DNA from: Lutraria lutraria
Taxonomy: Eukaryota > Mollusca > Bivalvia > Venerida > Mactridae
NCBI GenBank assembly: GCA_964023205.1
Contig: OZ026833.1
Location: 3,904,965 to 3,968,964 of the forward strand
DNA: 64,000 nucleotides
Reading direction: 5' to 3'
Shown here piece by piece: positions 46,641 to 59,800 of this stretch. Each line of letters starts with the position of its first letter. The stretch's first letter is position 1. The position numbers and the translations under genes were made by a program. The notes beneath the pieces are model-generated. The model did no database searches. It worked only from the letters and a program-made list of their open reading frames with translations, and had not been told where the DNA came from.

Positions 46641-47405
46641 AACGATATACAGAGATAGAAAACCAGACAACGGACTGTGAAACACTGTTAGTACTTTGAA
46701 AATAGAATTCCGATAATGTAGCGTGTAAAGAAAGACAACCGTTGCTATGAAGTGTATTCTGTTCTGATAATGTTGTAGGTTTTATGTCGACTTATTCCTG
46801 AATTTATATTAATACTTAGAATAACTTTATGAAAACTATGTTTATGGTGACATAATTATAGTGTCAATTATAACGCAGTTACGTTGAACAAACCAGCAAC
46901 ATACACGTATAACTGAATTACTATATGTACATGGACATATTGTTATGTTTTCTACCCAAAGTGTGAGTAATGAATACAATAATACTTAATTCCAACTATT
47001 TATTTGACACACGAATGTCTCTTATCATTGAGAAACCATTTATAGGTTGTTTCTGTTAATAATGTTCGTATTGCATTCGTTGTGTTTTCAATAAATAAAT
47101 TCATGATAGAGTGACGGCACTCTGTAATTATGCTTCGATTCCACGGAGCTCGTTCGTATTAAGCCAGTAGAAGACAACAAGGACTACTAGTAATTCAAAA
47201 AGGATAATATTTATTTCATGCGACAGGTACAATGGCATAAATGCTTTAATAATATGTTTAGTGGTTCAGAAATTTAAAAAAATGAAATTGTCTAAGCGTT
47301 TTGATTATATGATTGTTGTTTGAAGTCTAATCAAGCACGCAAATTAACGACAAACTGATGTCAAACAAGTATCTAATGAATAAACTGAAAATGACACCTG
47401 TCTAT
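46288..47405. repeat. Inverted duplication with 245-bp arms
   Basis: Left arm 46288-46535, right arm 47158-47405, nearly identical in inverted orientation (gacaggtgtcattttcag / ctgaaaatgacacctgtc; cttctactggcttaat / attaagccagtagaag). Spacer about 620 bases without genes. Confidence 0.85.
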
Positions 47406-47477
47406 CTAATAGAACTTCCCTGAAGGATTATATTCGAAACATGTGACATAGCTTACAAAACGATAATATAACACTGT

Positions 47478-49010
47478 GCACTAGCGGTTCAAGGGACGGG
47501 GGAAGATAGCGTGTGCCCCCTCAGAGTTCTCGATCATACATAGACATAAATACCATTAATTAATTCATTCAATGAAATAGCATTCAATTATTCAGTTCAT
47601 AAATATTACACCCCCTAGTTTGAAAACCTGGATCCGCCCCTTCTGCATATATGATAATTACTAACAGGACTCATTGTTGGTATTACAATGCTATCATTAT
47701 CAGTAACATCATGGCAAATTTACAAATTTTAACACATACATTGCATGGTGAGGGGAATATAAAATGGTATTACGCTGAATTATTGATTTATTTCTTAAAT
47801 TCAAACACATGCATGGACGCGAACGTCATAGAAAACACTTCCTTTTTATTTTTAAGAATTTAAGAGAAATGAAATACCGGGAATTCTGTAACAACAACAT
47901 ATCTTAAAAACATTTTTTTGAATTAAAATTATTAATTTTCTGTGATAAAATAAGTGCATGCATAAATATCAATAATCTGATGATAAGATTTTTTATTGTA
48001 AGACGGGGGAAGGTAGCGTGCATGGCGGGTGCCCCCTCAAAGTTCTCAATCATATATAGACATAAAATACCATTAATTAATTCATTCAATGAAATAGCAT
48101 TCACTTATTCAGTTCATAAATATTACGCCCCCTAGTTTGAAAACCTGGATCCGCCCCTTCTGCATATATGATAATTACTAACAGGACTCATTGTTGGTAT
48201 TACAATGCTATCATTATCACTGACATCATGGCAAATTTGCAAATTTTAACACATACATTGCATGGTGAGGGGAATATAAAATGGTATTACACTGAATTAT
48301 TGATTTATTTCTTAAATTCAAACACATGCATGGACGCGAATGTCATAGGAAACACTTCCTTTTTATTTTTAAGAATTTAAGAGAAATGAAATACCGGAAA
48401 TTCTGTAGCAACAACATATCTTAAAAACATTTTTTTGTATTAAAATTTTTTTTTTTTTGGATAAAATAAGTGCATGCATAAATATCAATAATCTTTTGAT
48501 AAGATTTTTTATTGTAAGACGTGGAAAGGTAGCGTGCATGGCGGCCCCGTCAAAGTTCTCGATCATATATAGACATAAAATACCATCAATTAATTAATTC
48601 ATTTAATGAAATGGTATTCAATTATTCAGTTTCATAATATTACGCCCCCTAGTTTGAAAACCTGGATCCGCCCCTTCTGCATAATTATATGATAATTACT
48701 AATAGGACTCATTGTTGGTATTACAATGCTATCATTATCAGTGACATCATGAAGGTGAGGGGAATATAAAATGGTATTACGCTGAATTATTGACTTATTT
48801 CTTAAATGCAAACACATGCATGGACGCGAACGTCATAGAAAACACTTTCTTTTTATTTTTAAGAATTTAAGAGAAATGAAAAACCGGAAATTCTGTAGCA
48901 ACAACATATCTTAAAAACATTTTTTTTAAATTAAAATTATTAATTTTCTTTGATAAAATAAGTGCATGCTTAAATATCAATCATCTTATGATAAGATTTT
49001 TATTGTAAGA
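47478..49010. repeat. 517-bp unit in three tandem copies
   Basis: Copies start about 47500, 48017 and 48534. Each holds 'agttctcgatcatata', 'tgaaaacctggatccgcccc', 'aggactcattgttggtatt', 'catgcatggacgcgaa'. The third lacks about 40 bases near 48750. The first copy starts with a short MITE-like inverted pair (gcggttcaagggacggggg / ctagtttgaaaacctggatccgc) at 47480-47640. The open frames at 47651 and 48168 are the same repeat sequence. Confidence 0.85.
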
Positions 49011-49123
49011 AAAAAATATGATGCCTCATAAACGCGAGCCCTGGTCTAAGCCAACTCACGGCTGACTTTGTATCTCGTACAGAAATTAATGTTCGCAATG
49101 TTAATTTTACTAAATGACTAATT

Positions 49124-49470
49124 TGCCATGGCATTTTTTTGCCATGGAAATTTTGCCATGGTAATATTTTGCCATGGAAATTTTGCCATGGCAATATTTT
49201 GCCATGGAAATTTTGCCATGGCAAACTTTTGCCATGGCAAAAATTAAAAATTAAAATTTCATATTTATTGATCAAAACCATAATAATTGTGTTATTTATG
49301 ATACCTACACACCCTTACATAGTGTTTCTTTAGATATTAAAAAAAAATTTGCCATGGCAAAAATGTTGATTTTTTTGCCATGGCAAGGCCATGGCGGCCA
49401 TGGCAAGGCATTTTGCCATGGCAAAATACCGATTTGCCATGGCAAAACGCCGTTTGCCATGGCAAAGACA
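49124..49470. repeat. CCATGG palindrome clusters
   Basis: Fifteen CCATGG sites, mostly as ttttgccatggcaaaa-type palindromes, in two groups (eight at 49124-49245, seven at 49350-49465). The predicted peptides 'LPWQNFHGKI' on the minus and 'LPWKFCHGNI' on the plus strand are products of the repeat. Confidence 0.9.
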
Positions 49471-49762
49471 GTTTTTCTCTGCATTTTTCAAGAAAACTAG
49501 TAAAGATAGAAACATGGGACTTACAATTTTTTAATAAGTAACTAAATGCTACAATTTAATAATGTTTTTGTTTCTCAAAAGCGCGTAAAAGTGGGGGCTG
49601 TATTTGCCAAAGACCGGCGTGGCAAAAACAAACCGGCGGAGGTTATAACTAAAAGGCAGTTTCTAACACACTATATATACTCCATACAATCACCAGTTTG
49701 TTTGATTCTTTAAATTCTCACATTCACATAGTTATCTATAAAACATGTGTCTTAGTACATAC

Positions 49763-49773
49763 CAAAAGCTCAT
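49763..49773 (-). pseudogene. Unit 2: first coding exon relic
   Basis: ATGAGCTTTTG followed by gtatgt, matching unit 1 exon 1 (26188-26198) with the same phase. No intact gene follows downstream. Confidence 0.6.
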
Positions 49774-51245
49774 TGTGATGGCCTTTATACAACACTTCTG
49801 ATGATATGTATGAGTCTGAAATATTGTAAAACGTCACAATTAGTGGCTCGTCGTTGATAAAATTAATTTGTCTTTTAATGAAATTATTAGACAATTGAAT
49901 GTTTTTCTTTAATTAAGATTTCGTGCAATGTGGTATTTTAAGAACATGTCTCAGTTTAAAAGTGTGTTCTAGATAAGTACGGGCTAAGTGATGTAACGCG
50001 AAATGTAACTGGCAACCTGTTAATTTCTGTTCCACAGACTATATATCTCCCAGTAGAAGATACAGCATAAAGAATAGCCTAGGATTGGGACTATTTTTTG
50101 TTCAGTCTAACGAACCACATGTTCTTTGTCCCTTGACAAACAGCTGCATGTTGTTGTTTTTTTTACTTTGAATAGGTCATTTTTCAAGTATTGAAGTTCA
50201 TTATCGTTTACTTTCATTTGTAGTAAACATGAGATTAAATATACCGGTGTATTGAACTTCCTTGCTCTTTACGCAAGAGAACGGAATGAAAGTAAAATTC
50301 ATATTCAATACATTGTACAAAGCTCCGATTAGTACATTTGTATATCAAGCAGATTTATAAAATGAAATACGTTTTGTCTAGTTTCGATTTCAGTCTTATT
50401 TGAATCCGAACTTTAATTCATGATTGAACTTTCAAACTCACCTAACAAACTAACGTAAGTACATAATACTGATTTTAACGTTGAAGTAACCTAAAGTTAA
50501 ATAAACAATATCCCTACTAAATTATAAACATTGCTATCCAATAACTTTTCGTTATTGAATAATGCTCTAAGAATTGTGAAATAGATCATGTTAGAACTTG
50601 CTTGATTAATAAATAAATGTTTTTAATAAGTTTATTTATTATTTTATGTCGATTGTTATTTATTCGAACTTACCTAATAGTATAATCCTTACAATTCAAA
50701 ACTATTTAGAGATATCTATAAAAATATTTATTTAATACGTACCAAGTACCAAGTTTCGTTGTAATAATTAAACTTCCTTGTTGGTTAACCTTTCACCTTA
50801 ACATAGCAATTGATCAACGAGCCTGATTAGGATATATATATAGATACAGGCGCATGTTTGGTTAAATGCATTCCATTGTAATAACACGCAGTCTTAAACT
50901 ATATGACAATCTATGAGTATATTTAACAACTATCTGTGAATCTAATTACACAATCAATAAACTTAAAATTACTTTGTTCACAAAATGTTTGTGATTCAGT
51001 ATTCTGCGCGATAACCTTATTCCGCTGATCCTAATGTTGTTTTACAACAATAACATGATTGTTTCATTCTCGCTGGCGGTTTTATTCATTTCCTAAACGT
51101 TGAACTGAAATCTTGAATATAGGTTTAAATTTCATATTCATAACGAAAGTAGCGAACATTCCTTTAGACGGAAATCAGACAGATTTATATGTGTCGAGTT
51201 GTTTCCCATGTCAAGTTAATCAAGCTTTTTATGTACTTCCCTAGA
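49774..51245 (-). promoter_or_regulatory. Unit 2 copy of the 5' region
   Basis: Co-linear with 26199-27480 over about 1.3 kb. A leader donor equivalent to 26948 is kept (ttcgaacttaccta near 50660). Whether it still drives transcription cannot be told. Confidence 0.45.
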
Positions 51246-51604
51246 CTAGATTTTATTATTAATTTAATGCATACAAAACAAGGGTCGGTACGTATGCAGA
51301 ATATCGTTTAAATATAGTTTGGTTCTGATATTATTTATCGGACGAACTTAGTTAACAAATCCATAATCCAAAGTAGAAGTTCATTTACAAAAATAGCTGA
51401 AAATACACATTTAGAAGGAATTAAATCAAATTGGTTACACGTAATTTCTTAGCAGTCAATACTGTATATAGACAAGTAAAAAAATACTCTTTAGTGGGAA
51501 TTTTATATCAAAATATACATGCAAAACATTTTAAATTTGTCCTTGCTGAAACTACGATCTTGTACATTACCTTAATTTATAGTATTTATAATTAAACATG
51601 ATGT

Positions 51605-51745
51605 TTTCTAAATATTCTAGGAGAATCTAAAATATGCAAGCAATGTAATGCTGGATCAGTTGAAACCAGTACTGAGATTCATTTTATCTTTATCTGTCAG
51701 AACTTTTCGAACTTAAGAGATAACCTTAATATAATAAATTATTCA
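51605..51745 (+). pseudogene. LINE C-terminal zinc-knuckle fragment
   Basis: Plus frame ESKICKQCNAGSVE, STEIHFIFICQNFSNLRDNL: C-x2-C-x-H-x4-C pattern typical of LINE polymerase ends. Only this piece is present. Confidence 0.6.
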
Positions 51746-54289
51746 TGCCCCAAAATAATTTAAAGAACAATAATTATTATGACCCCCTAAAAAAATGTCG
51801 AATCTAATTTTTATACACATTTTTATTTTCTTCTTGAATCGAACATTTTCATTTGTTTGATTGCGTTAATTATTCAATTATACATACATTTACCGGCATG
51901 GGTATGCGACGTCACGTCTGTCCAATCGACGTGATTATAATGTCTCCCCCATTGTTCGTGTTTTCAAAGTTTACTGTGACTTTGAAATAGCTATAAATAC
52001 TTACTTTTATGTGCAATTTTGGACTGCGTCGTCGCGATCTCGACAGTATATGATGTGAAGACTTCATATTAAGTGAATAATATACGAGACTTGGCCGTTC
52101 TCAGTAAAATGTCATGTCTACGAACTTCTGGATCAGCCCTCGTATATGTGTAAAAATTAAACACTCTAGTACCAATAATAAATTGTCTTGGTATTTCTAC
52201 AACGCAAGACTCAATGTAACAGTTACATTTTTTCTCTTGGGATTATAACGTTGCACCGTCCACATTGATCATTTGGCGATTTTTTCAAGCTTTAACGGTG
52301 CAGGAAGGTCTCAGTCGAAAACTGGGTTCATGAATACATGTACATACTATTTCATTGATTGACAAACATTAGTATATCTATAACTTGACGGATATAATAA
52401 TCATTCAAACGTTGCTTTATTCTTATTACTACATGTATTTTATCATATAATGTAGTTGATCCATTGGGAATAATTTTCTAACTTTAACCAGTCCCCTTTT
52501 CGTGGTTTAAATGTATTCTGTGGTTCTTTCTTCCCATTCAGTAGTTTTGGTACACGCATAAAACCCGTATTTAGTTCATGGTTTGGTTAACCAATGATTC
52601 GGAATGTTTTGAACAAAGTTTATAAACTGGACAAGGGGTGGGACACATCTGATGGAGGAGGATACATGAATCTGAACATGTTACACACACACAAAGGATA
52701 TATTATAATATAAAAAAACAGACCGCCAACTTCAAAATTGTTTCTTTAATGAGCCGCGGATTGTGTGTTACGGATACAAATACTTCATATTTCATTAAAC
52801 ACGACCTTTAATTTAATATGAGCTCGTCTCTCACTTTGTCCTCGTCTAGGTACTAGGCACATTCTTCTTTCTTGATAAACTACATTAATAAACAAGTACC
52901 AAAGTATTTTCTTAAGGCATCGGTTCTAGCTTTATAAATATGCTAATAGACCTAAATTAATATTTTAAGACTTTTACAAAGATAACATATCTTACTTTCA
53001 TACCAAGTAACAATTTTATAAAAGAGCTTTAGGTGGTGTTCTATCATGAAGTTTTGTCGGTAATACAACAGTTCATATCTGTACATGTATACCGGTATAA
53101 CACGCTGCGGTTTTACGACTGTGTCGTTTTTTTTGTGTGTAAAATTTGTCCACTGTTTGAGTGAAAAATATTAAATAGCGAGTTTAAAATATCTTTTAAG
53201 GTAGTAAAAGTAACATTTTTTTAGCATGTTGAGTTGCCCATACGTTGCACTATATATGAGTTAAATATTTTGAACTGCGTTGCAATAACATGGAATTTAA
53301 TAACATGATTTGAAAACTCGAATTGTCGAAGTTCTTTCCCTTCTATATATACATGGGTCACATGGAACTTTTTTTTTTAGGATTTTCTTTTCGTGGCAAA
53401 CCCCTTTGATTGGTACGATATGTTACTATTGATTAATGACGATACTCTTATAAGGCATTCTTTTTGGGCGTGAATTTATTGAACCGTGAACATTCGCAAT
53501 TTTGATTGGCGAACAAAATTGAGTGGGATGCATCAATTTATCAAAACTCGTTGATTTCATGACACTTATATTGTTAAGACGTTATCAAAAATCTGAAGCA
53601 CGGTTCCCTGCATTACACATTTATAGTTATTTTCTATGCTATTTGTTGTAATATATTCCTTTACACAGAGTAGCTATCTTTGAAAAAAATGTAATTTACG
53701 TGTGATATTGGTTTATAGAAGACCAACAAAATGTATCATTTGTTTCAAATCACTTGTAATTGACTTTATACAGTCGGTTTATTTCAGTATATAACAAAAA
53801 GTGTTTGTGAAGCACGGATACCTAACGGCCAACTGGATACTACCAGCTGGACCTATGACCTATTGAACTTAAAATCAATAGGGGGCATAAATATATGATG
53901 AACAACCTAACTATTAGATCTGAAGAGCTTTGACCAAATCGTTCTCTAGTTATTCGGTTTAGGTTTTGGTGAAACTTGAAATGACATGAAATCCTAATCC
54001 GATACATTAAGAATGATATTGAATAAACACATTATAGTTGTTTTACTGTATATTAATAATGGTTGAACACAGTATATCTGATTAGTAGAAGAAATAGTTT
54101 CATCATTATAGTGTTAATCTTACATACAAATATAATTATATTAAAAATTATAAATTAAAGACATAGAAATGTGCCTTACCCAACATTACGAAGGATTTTC
54201 TTTTCATAAGGGAAATATGTTAAGACATGTTTTGAATATATTTTTCATTGCAAAAAAAACCTTAGTTATTTGACATTGAATAGAACAAG
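51746..54289. other. Intergenic: 3' flank of unit 3
   Basis: 52580-52690 and 52840-52910 match the unit 1 and unit 2 3' flanks (tcgtctaggtacta, gataaactacat, aacaagtaccaaa). 54010-54290 matches 10440-10600 and 38160-38380. Otherwise nothing recognised. Confidence 0.5.
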
Positions 54290-55603
54290 AGGGCCAAGAT
54301 GGCCCTATATTGCTCACATGACAATCACTGTTCACTCATTAAAACATTGTTTTGAACCGGTAACCTAGTTTTTTAACCCAGATAACCCATGTTAGAACCT
54401 GTTCTACATATAAATAAGACAAACATTCTGACAAAATTTGGTGAAGATCCAATCAAAACCATGAAAACTACAGCATAGACAAGGTTTTCCTAAGATTTGA
54501 CCTCGTGACCTAGTTTTTGACCCCAGACGACCTATGTTCGAATTTGTCTTACATATCATTAAGACAAACAGTCTGACTAGGTTTGGTGAAGATACTATCA
54601 AAATTTGAAATCTACAGTGTTAATAAGGTTTTCCTAAGATTTGATCTTGTGACCTGGTTTTTGACCCTAAGTGACCCATAATTGAATTTGTCCTTAATAT
54701 CATTAAGACAAACAATCTGACAAGGTTTGGCCAAGATCCAATTAAAACCATGACATTTAGAGCTTTTACAAGATTTTTACCTAAGATTTGACCTGGTGAC
54801 CCAGTTTTTGACCCCGGCTGACCCATGTTCAACCTTGACCCACATATCTTTGAGGCAAACATTCTTACAAGAATTGGTGAAGATCCAATTAAAACTGTGA
54901 CATCTACAGTGTTAACAAAGTTTTCCTAAGATTTGACCTGGTGACCTAGTTATTGACCTCAGATGACCCATATTTATACTTGACCGTTATATCATTAAAA
55001 CAAACGATTTGACAAAGTTTGGTGAAGATCCAATAATAACTGTGAAATCTACAGTGTTAACATGGTTTTTCATAAGATTTGACCTAGCGACCTAGTTTTT
55101 GACCCAAGATGACCCATGTTCGAACTCGTCCAAGATATTATAAAGACAAACATTCTGACAAGGTTTCATGATCATCCAATTAAAACAGTGACTTCTAGAG
55201 TGTTCACAAGGTTTTCCAGCAATTTGCCCTAGTGACCTAGTTTTTCACCGGAAATAACCCATTATCAAACTTAACCTACATATTATTGAAATAAACATTC
55301 TGACAAAGTTTCATGAAGATCCAGTCAAAACAGTGATTTCTGAAGTGTTCACAAGGTTTTCCCTTTTTTGGCCCTGGTGACCTAGTTTTTTACCGAAAAT
55401 GGCCCAATATCGAACTCGTCCGAGATTTTGTTGATATTAACGTTCTGACCTAGTTTTGCTAAAATTGAGCTAAAAATGTGGACCCTAGTGTGGTCACAAC
55501 ATAAAGTTTGACGACGCACGACGCACACCGCACGACGCCGGACGCCGGAGGGAGAGTGATCCTAATAGCTCACTTTGTCACTTTGTGACATGTGAGCTAA
55601 AAA
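54290..55603. repeat. Bivalve-type dispersed repeat, copy 2
   Basis: Same ends and same roughly 140-base block structure as 39361-40782. A GC-rich 'gacgacgcacgacgccgg' stretch precedes the end (55510-55550). Inserted within the 3' flank of unit 3, absent at this place in unit 1. Confidence 0.85.
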
Positions 55604-56124
55604 GAAACATTTTCACGCTAAGAGTTGAAAATCTCTACAAGCAGAACATTGTGAAAAAAATAAATGCTTCGGTGGTAAGAAAGACTCCTTTGGCAAATCA
55701 CTAACATATCTTTATACGGCATACATATAGAAGGAAGCGACAATTATCATAAAACATTAAACATAGGCATTGCTTCTAGGTGCTATATAAAACAAACAGT
55801 GACAAAGTTGCACATAGCTACAACGAATGAGAGAAAAATATAAATTCAATAATACGATCGGTTGCGAATCAACAAGAGAAAAAAACGTCTGACTGATTAC
55901 ATAATGTTCTACATACAATGATAAATTTACAAAAACACTCCAATGTTTATGTTTGAACTAACATTTACATGATATCTGATTATACAAATATATGCTTAAT
56001 ATATATGTTGTCTTTATGTTGAAATTATCATCATCATAATGTGTATCATATATACATATATAATGGAAGGAAGTGAAATAATATTCAATAACATGAAAAA
56101 CTATAATATTAAAACAAACAGACA

Positions 56125-56435
56125 TGCGACTCAAAAAATATAATATACGCAATAATATGTAATGGATGTAATAAAAAATACATAGGATAAACATAAAATT
56201 TAAGAAGCAGAGTCACCCAACACAATCAACATATAAATCATCCAGAACTAAGGCAAATTCCACTTTTAACACATCTAGCCCAATGTGCAACAACATAATT
56301 ATCCGAAATACAAAATATTTCCTTTCTATAAACTACCAGAAGATGGCAGAAATAAACGACGGATAAAAGAGGAATACTTCAACAAAATATTTAAACCAGA
56401 ACTAAACAAGAGTAACATTAAACCAAAATGACGTC
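56125..56435 (+). pseudogene. Penelope-like GIY-YIG endonuclease relic
   Basis: Plus-strand pieces: IIYAIICNGCNKKYIG (GIY-YIG core 'Y..I C..C...YIG'), a stop, then NQHINHPELRQIPLLTHLAQ and ISFLYKLPEDGRNKRRIKEE. The order matches the C-terminal endonuclease of Penelope-like retroelements. It interrupts the otherwise conserved 3' flank of unit 3 (insert about 56060-56600). Confidence 0.6.
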
Positions 56436-56681
56436 ATAACGTCAAATGAACAGTGACGTCATTTTGACGTCGAAACTATGAAAACATACCTCCTGATGAT
56501 TTTAGTGAAACCGGTTAGGGTTCATTAAAGAAACATTTTTTAATATACAACTATATAGATTTTTTATTAAAAAATATTAGAAAACATTTTTCCTCTTAAT
56601 TGTATATACATATGTATATATATAATATATGTGTGTGTGATTTTCAGTTCATTCAGGATGTGACCCATTTATTGAAGGTAC

Positions 56682-56867
56682 TTATTTTCTCTTCATCCCC
56701 TGTGCTACACCTTTTGTAAGGGTGGGTCCATTCTCATGAAGAAGTAAAGCTGGCCACACAATAAAGTCTATTAGGTTTCCACTGACTGTATAAGCACTGT
56801 ACAAACTTGATTGGAATATCGCCCCGTGCTTCAATAGTGGTGACATGACAACTGGAGGATCTTGTAT
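56682..56867 (-). CDS. Unit 3 last exon, MIEAP-like
   Basis: 186 nt, same length as in unit 1. DPPVVMSPLLKHGAIFQSS, GNLIDFIVWPALLLHENG, KGVAQGMKRK stop. Confidence 0.85.
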   Translation of the reverse strand: MQDPPVVMSPLLKHGAIFQSSLYSAYTVSGNLIDFIVWPALLLHENGPTLTKGVAQGMKRK

Positions 56868-59800
56868 CTATATAATATAATAAAGTACAACGAATGTTGA
56901 CAGGTAAGAAATGTTGTTAGCAAATTATGTTAAACACCTCGAGTGATGTATACAAAAGTCATACAATTCAGACTTTATTCAATTTCGTAATCTAAAGATT
57001 CCAATGTACTTGTGTATTTATATGATCTCTATGTTTGTCGGCGCAAACTGTATTAAAATGGATTTTGATCTACATTTGTAACCAATAGAATTGCTAGATA
57101 CAAAATCTTCAGCTGAAGTGGGAGTTTGCTCATTGGTTAAAGGCCATTTTGTTATAAATATTTAGGGCAGAAATCATTATTATTTGTTTTACTGTCTGTG
57201 AAAATGATTCAATAATAAAAGCCAAACAATCATCAATACAACCACACATTAAATATCAAAACGTTTAAACCATGAAAAATTACACTATTTGGAATTCATG
57301 TACAGTAAATAAGATAAATATATTATACATCATCTAATTTAATGAAAAATAGTATGTACACTTTTAGTATTTAACTCAAGATTTTTGTCAATAGCCTTAA
57401 CTGTCAAAGTGTACACCCAGGTCACGTGATACTCTCATCAACTGTGTTAGCTTGGTGACGCAGTCGATATTTATAGAATGCTTAACTGTTAGTACGCTGG
57501 AGAAGGTCACATATACAGTCGGCAATGTTATTGTATACACGGACGATCCCATTTGTAAGTGTAAACACCATGCTGTATTAGTTTTCTAAGTACTTATTTT
57601 CTAATGTATACACGCCGATTATCTTTTTTAAAAGATATTTCTTGTTTCTATTAATAGATGAAGTATTAGCATTTTGTATTTGATTTGCCAACGTTGACCG
57701 CTTGCAAGTGCCCGGCGAAGTCGAGTCGTTTCATGGACACCAATTGTTTTTATTATTAGAATATGCCACTTATGTAATTATTTGAAAGAACAAAGCTCCA
57801 ACTATGAACGTACTTCTAAAAATATTTCCAGTTTTTTTTCATCGATATAATACTATATTTTTACAGTCCTAGGTCGGATTTCAGACTTTATCCAGTTGTC
57901 ATATTAGATTTATTGCTTACATTTCAGCACATATATTCGCAATGATTATTACACCAGAATTCATCATTCAGATGTGTCATGTTTCAGATCTTGTTTTCTA
58001 TTCACACACTAAATTCACTTACATCTACATCATCTTACGTCACAGATCTCGTACACATGTAATCTGATTCTCGGACTTGGGTTCGCCTAACTGTACGTAT
58101 TGTATGACATATATATTGCATTTGAAGTCATTTTGTTTTAAATTTGGCATTGACAACAAATAACGCATCATTTATTCATTTGTATAATATATTGTCACAA
58201 CGACAGTCGTTGTAGATGTCAGGTAGTGACTAAATATCAAATAGGGTGAATTCCAATCAGCGTCGTTCTTAATGCGATGTAAATAATATAAATGAGCTGC
58301 AGTATCAATAGAAAGCAAATGTAAACATCTGTATATCAATAAAACATAAAGACTAACTTACTGACATCAGCCAACAAATCTCAAAACACTCATTCAGATA
58401 ATCAGGTATAGAAAGAGCTTGTTTGGCAAAATCAAAGGAACCATCTTGTAGGTATATCTTATATTCCTGAAATAATTTCAATGTGAATGTGTCCTATGTT
58501 ATTGTACATTCTACATGTAAGTCAGTTACGGTTTAGTTTTTAAAATTTCTTGAAGAAAATATTATTGCAACAATATAATATTGATATGTTGGCAAATGAA
58601 TTTTTTTTTGTATAAACATAAATTTTATTGGTTTAAAACCCAAACAGTCAGTCAAACAGTATAGATGATTATAATGTGTACACAGAGCCGAATGTCTAAG
58701 AGTCCACATTGAAGAGCGAAAATGGGAAACATCGAATATTCCAAGTTAAATATCAGTTTGGCTTTAATATATTCAATCGAATGTTACTTGAGTTCTCGAT
58801 TTCTTAGTATATATCGATTGTAAGTATTCATTTAAAACATAAGCACTAATTCACAAATTTGGGTGTTTTTCCTCCAAGATTCGAGTTTTTTAAAATGAGG
58901 TGGGCGTTCAGAATCTTTTCTCAGTGCACAGTGTCTGCAAGTTTAAACACCTACTTGAAATATTTAATAGTTTGTACCTCGAAATTCTTTTCAATGTCTC
59001 TAGCCGATGAAGCCTTTGTACAATCTTTGATATATTTCAAGACGCTAACAGGAACATCAGACTCGTGCTGTAAATATAAGAATCCCCGTTGTTTTATACT
59101 TTGTTCAATGCTGACACTTGATGTATTTACATTGGCAACAGTAAGTAAAAAGCTTAAGTGTAATTCATATCCATTCGAGTAGATGTACATTCATTTATTT
59201 TTGTACCGACTAAAAAGTCAAAAAGGAATGAATTGAAACAGAAACGATATTGCTGTACAAAGATATGGTAAAGGTTGGGATACAATGCAAAATATAGTCC
59301 CGTCATGGTTTTATAGGTCTTATGCGACATACGTTTTCTTTAGTTTATTTTCTGGCACAATCGTGTACGTATTCTATAAATTCAAGTGTGTAATTTGTAT
59401 AACTTTGCTGTCATTCCTGTTGCTACCTTCAATATATACAATATCGTTACCAATGACAACACAATTGAAAATTGATAAAATATTGAATACAATAAATTTA
59501 ATTAAATTAATATTACCACTGCATCTGAATGTGTAACCGCCTTCAGTGTTGCTTCCATCTGTGTTCGAGTTTTATCTTCACAGAACCGTTTGGTATCCTG
59601 TAATGTAAAACGGCCCTGTGAAAGCAAGTCATTCGTCTAAAAAAAACATTAAAATTGTTCGTTAATATACAATTGCACGAACATAGCTATAATAGTAAAA
59701 GTTCGCGGGCATTAAAGAAAAATCCACTTACCATAAATACATCCAGTAATATATGTATTATATGTTCTTCTTCTTCTTCAGATTCTTCTAGAATTTCATA

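Noticed and set aside
47651..48380. Two near-identical 70-residue frames (MIITNRTHCWYYNAII...) as paralogous genes
   Set aside because: They are part of the 517-bp tandem repeat, and the third copy breaks the frame.
49000..49515. Repeat peptide frames (LPWQNFHGK / LPWKFCHGN) on both strands
   Set aside because: Direct product of CCATGG palindromes; both strands give similar peptides, as expected for a palindromic repeat.
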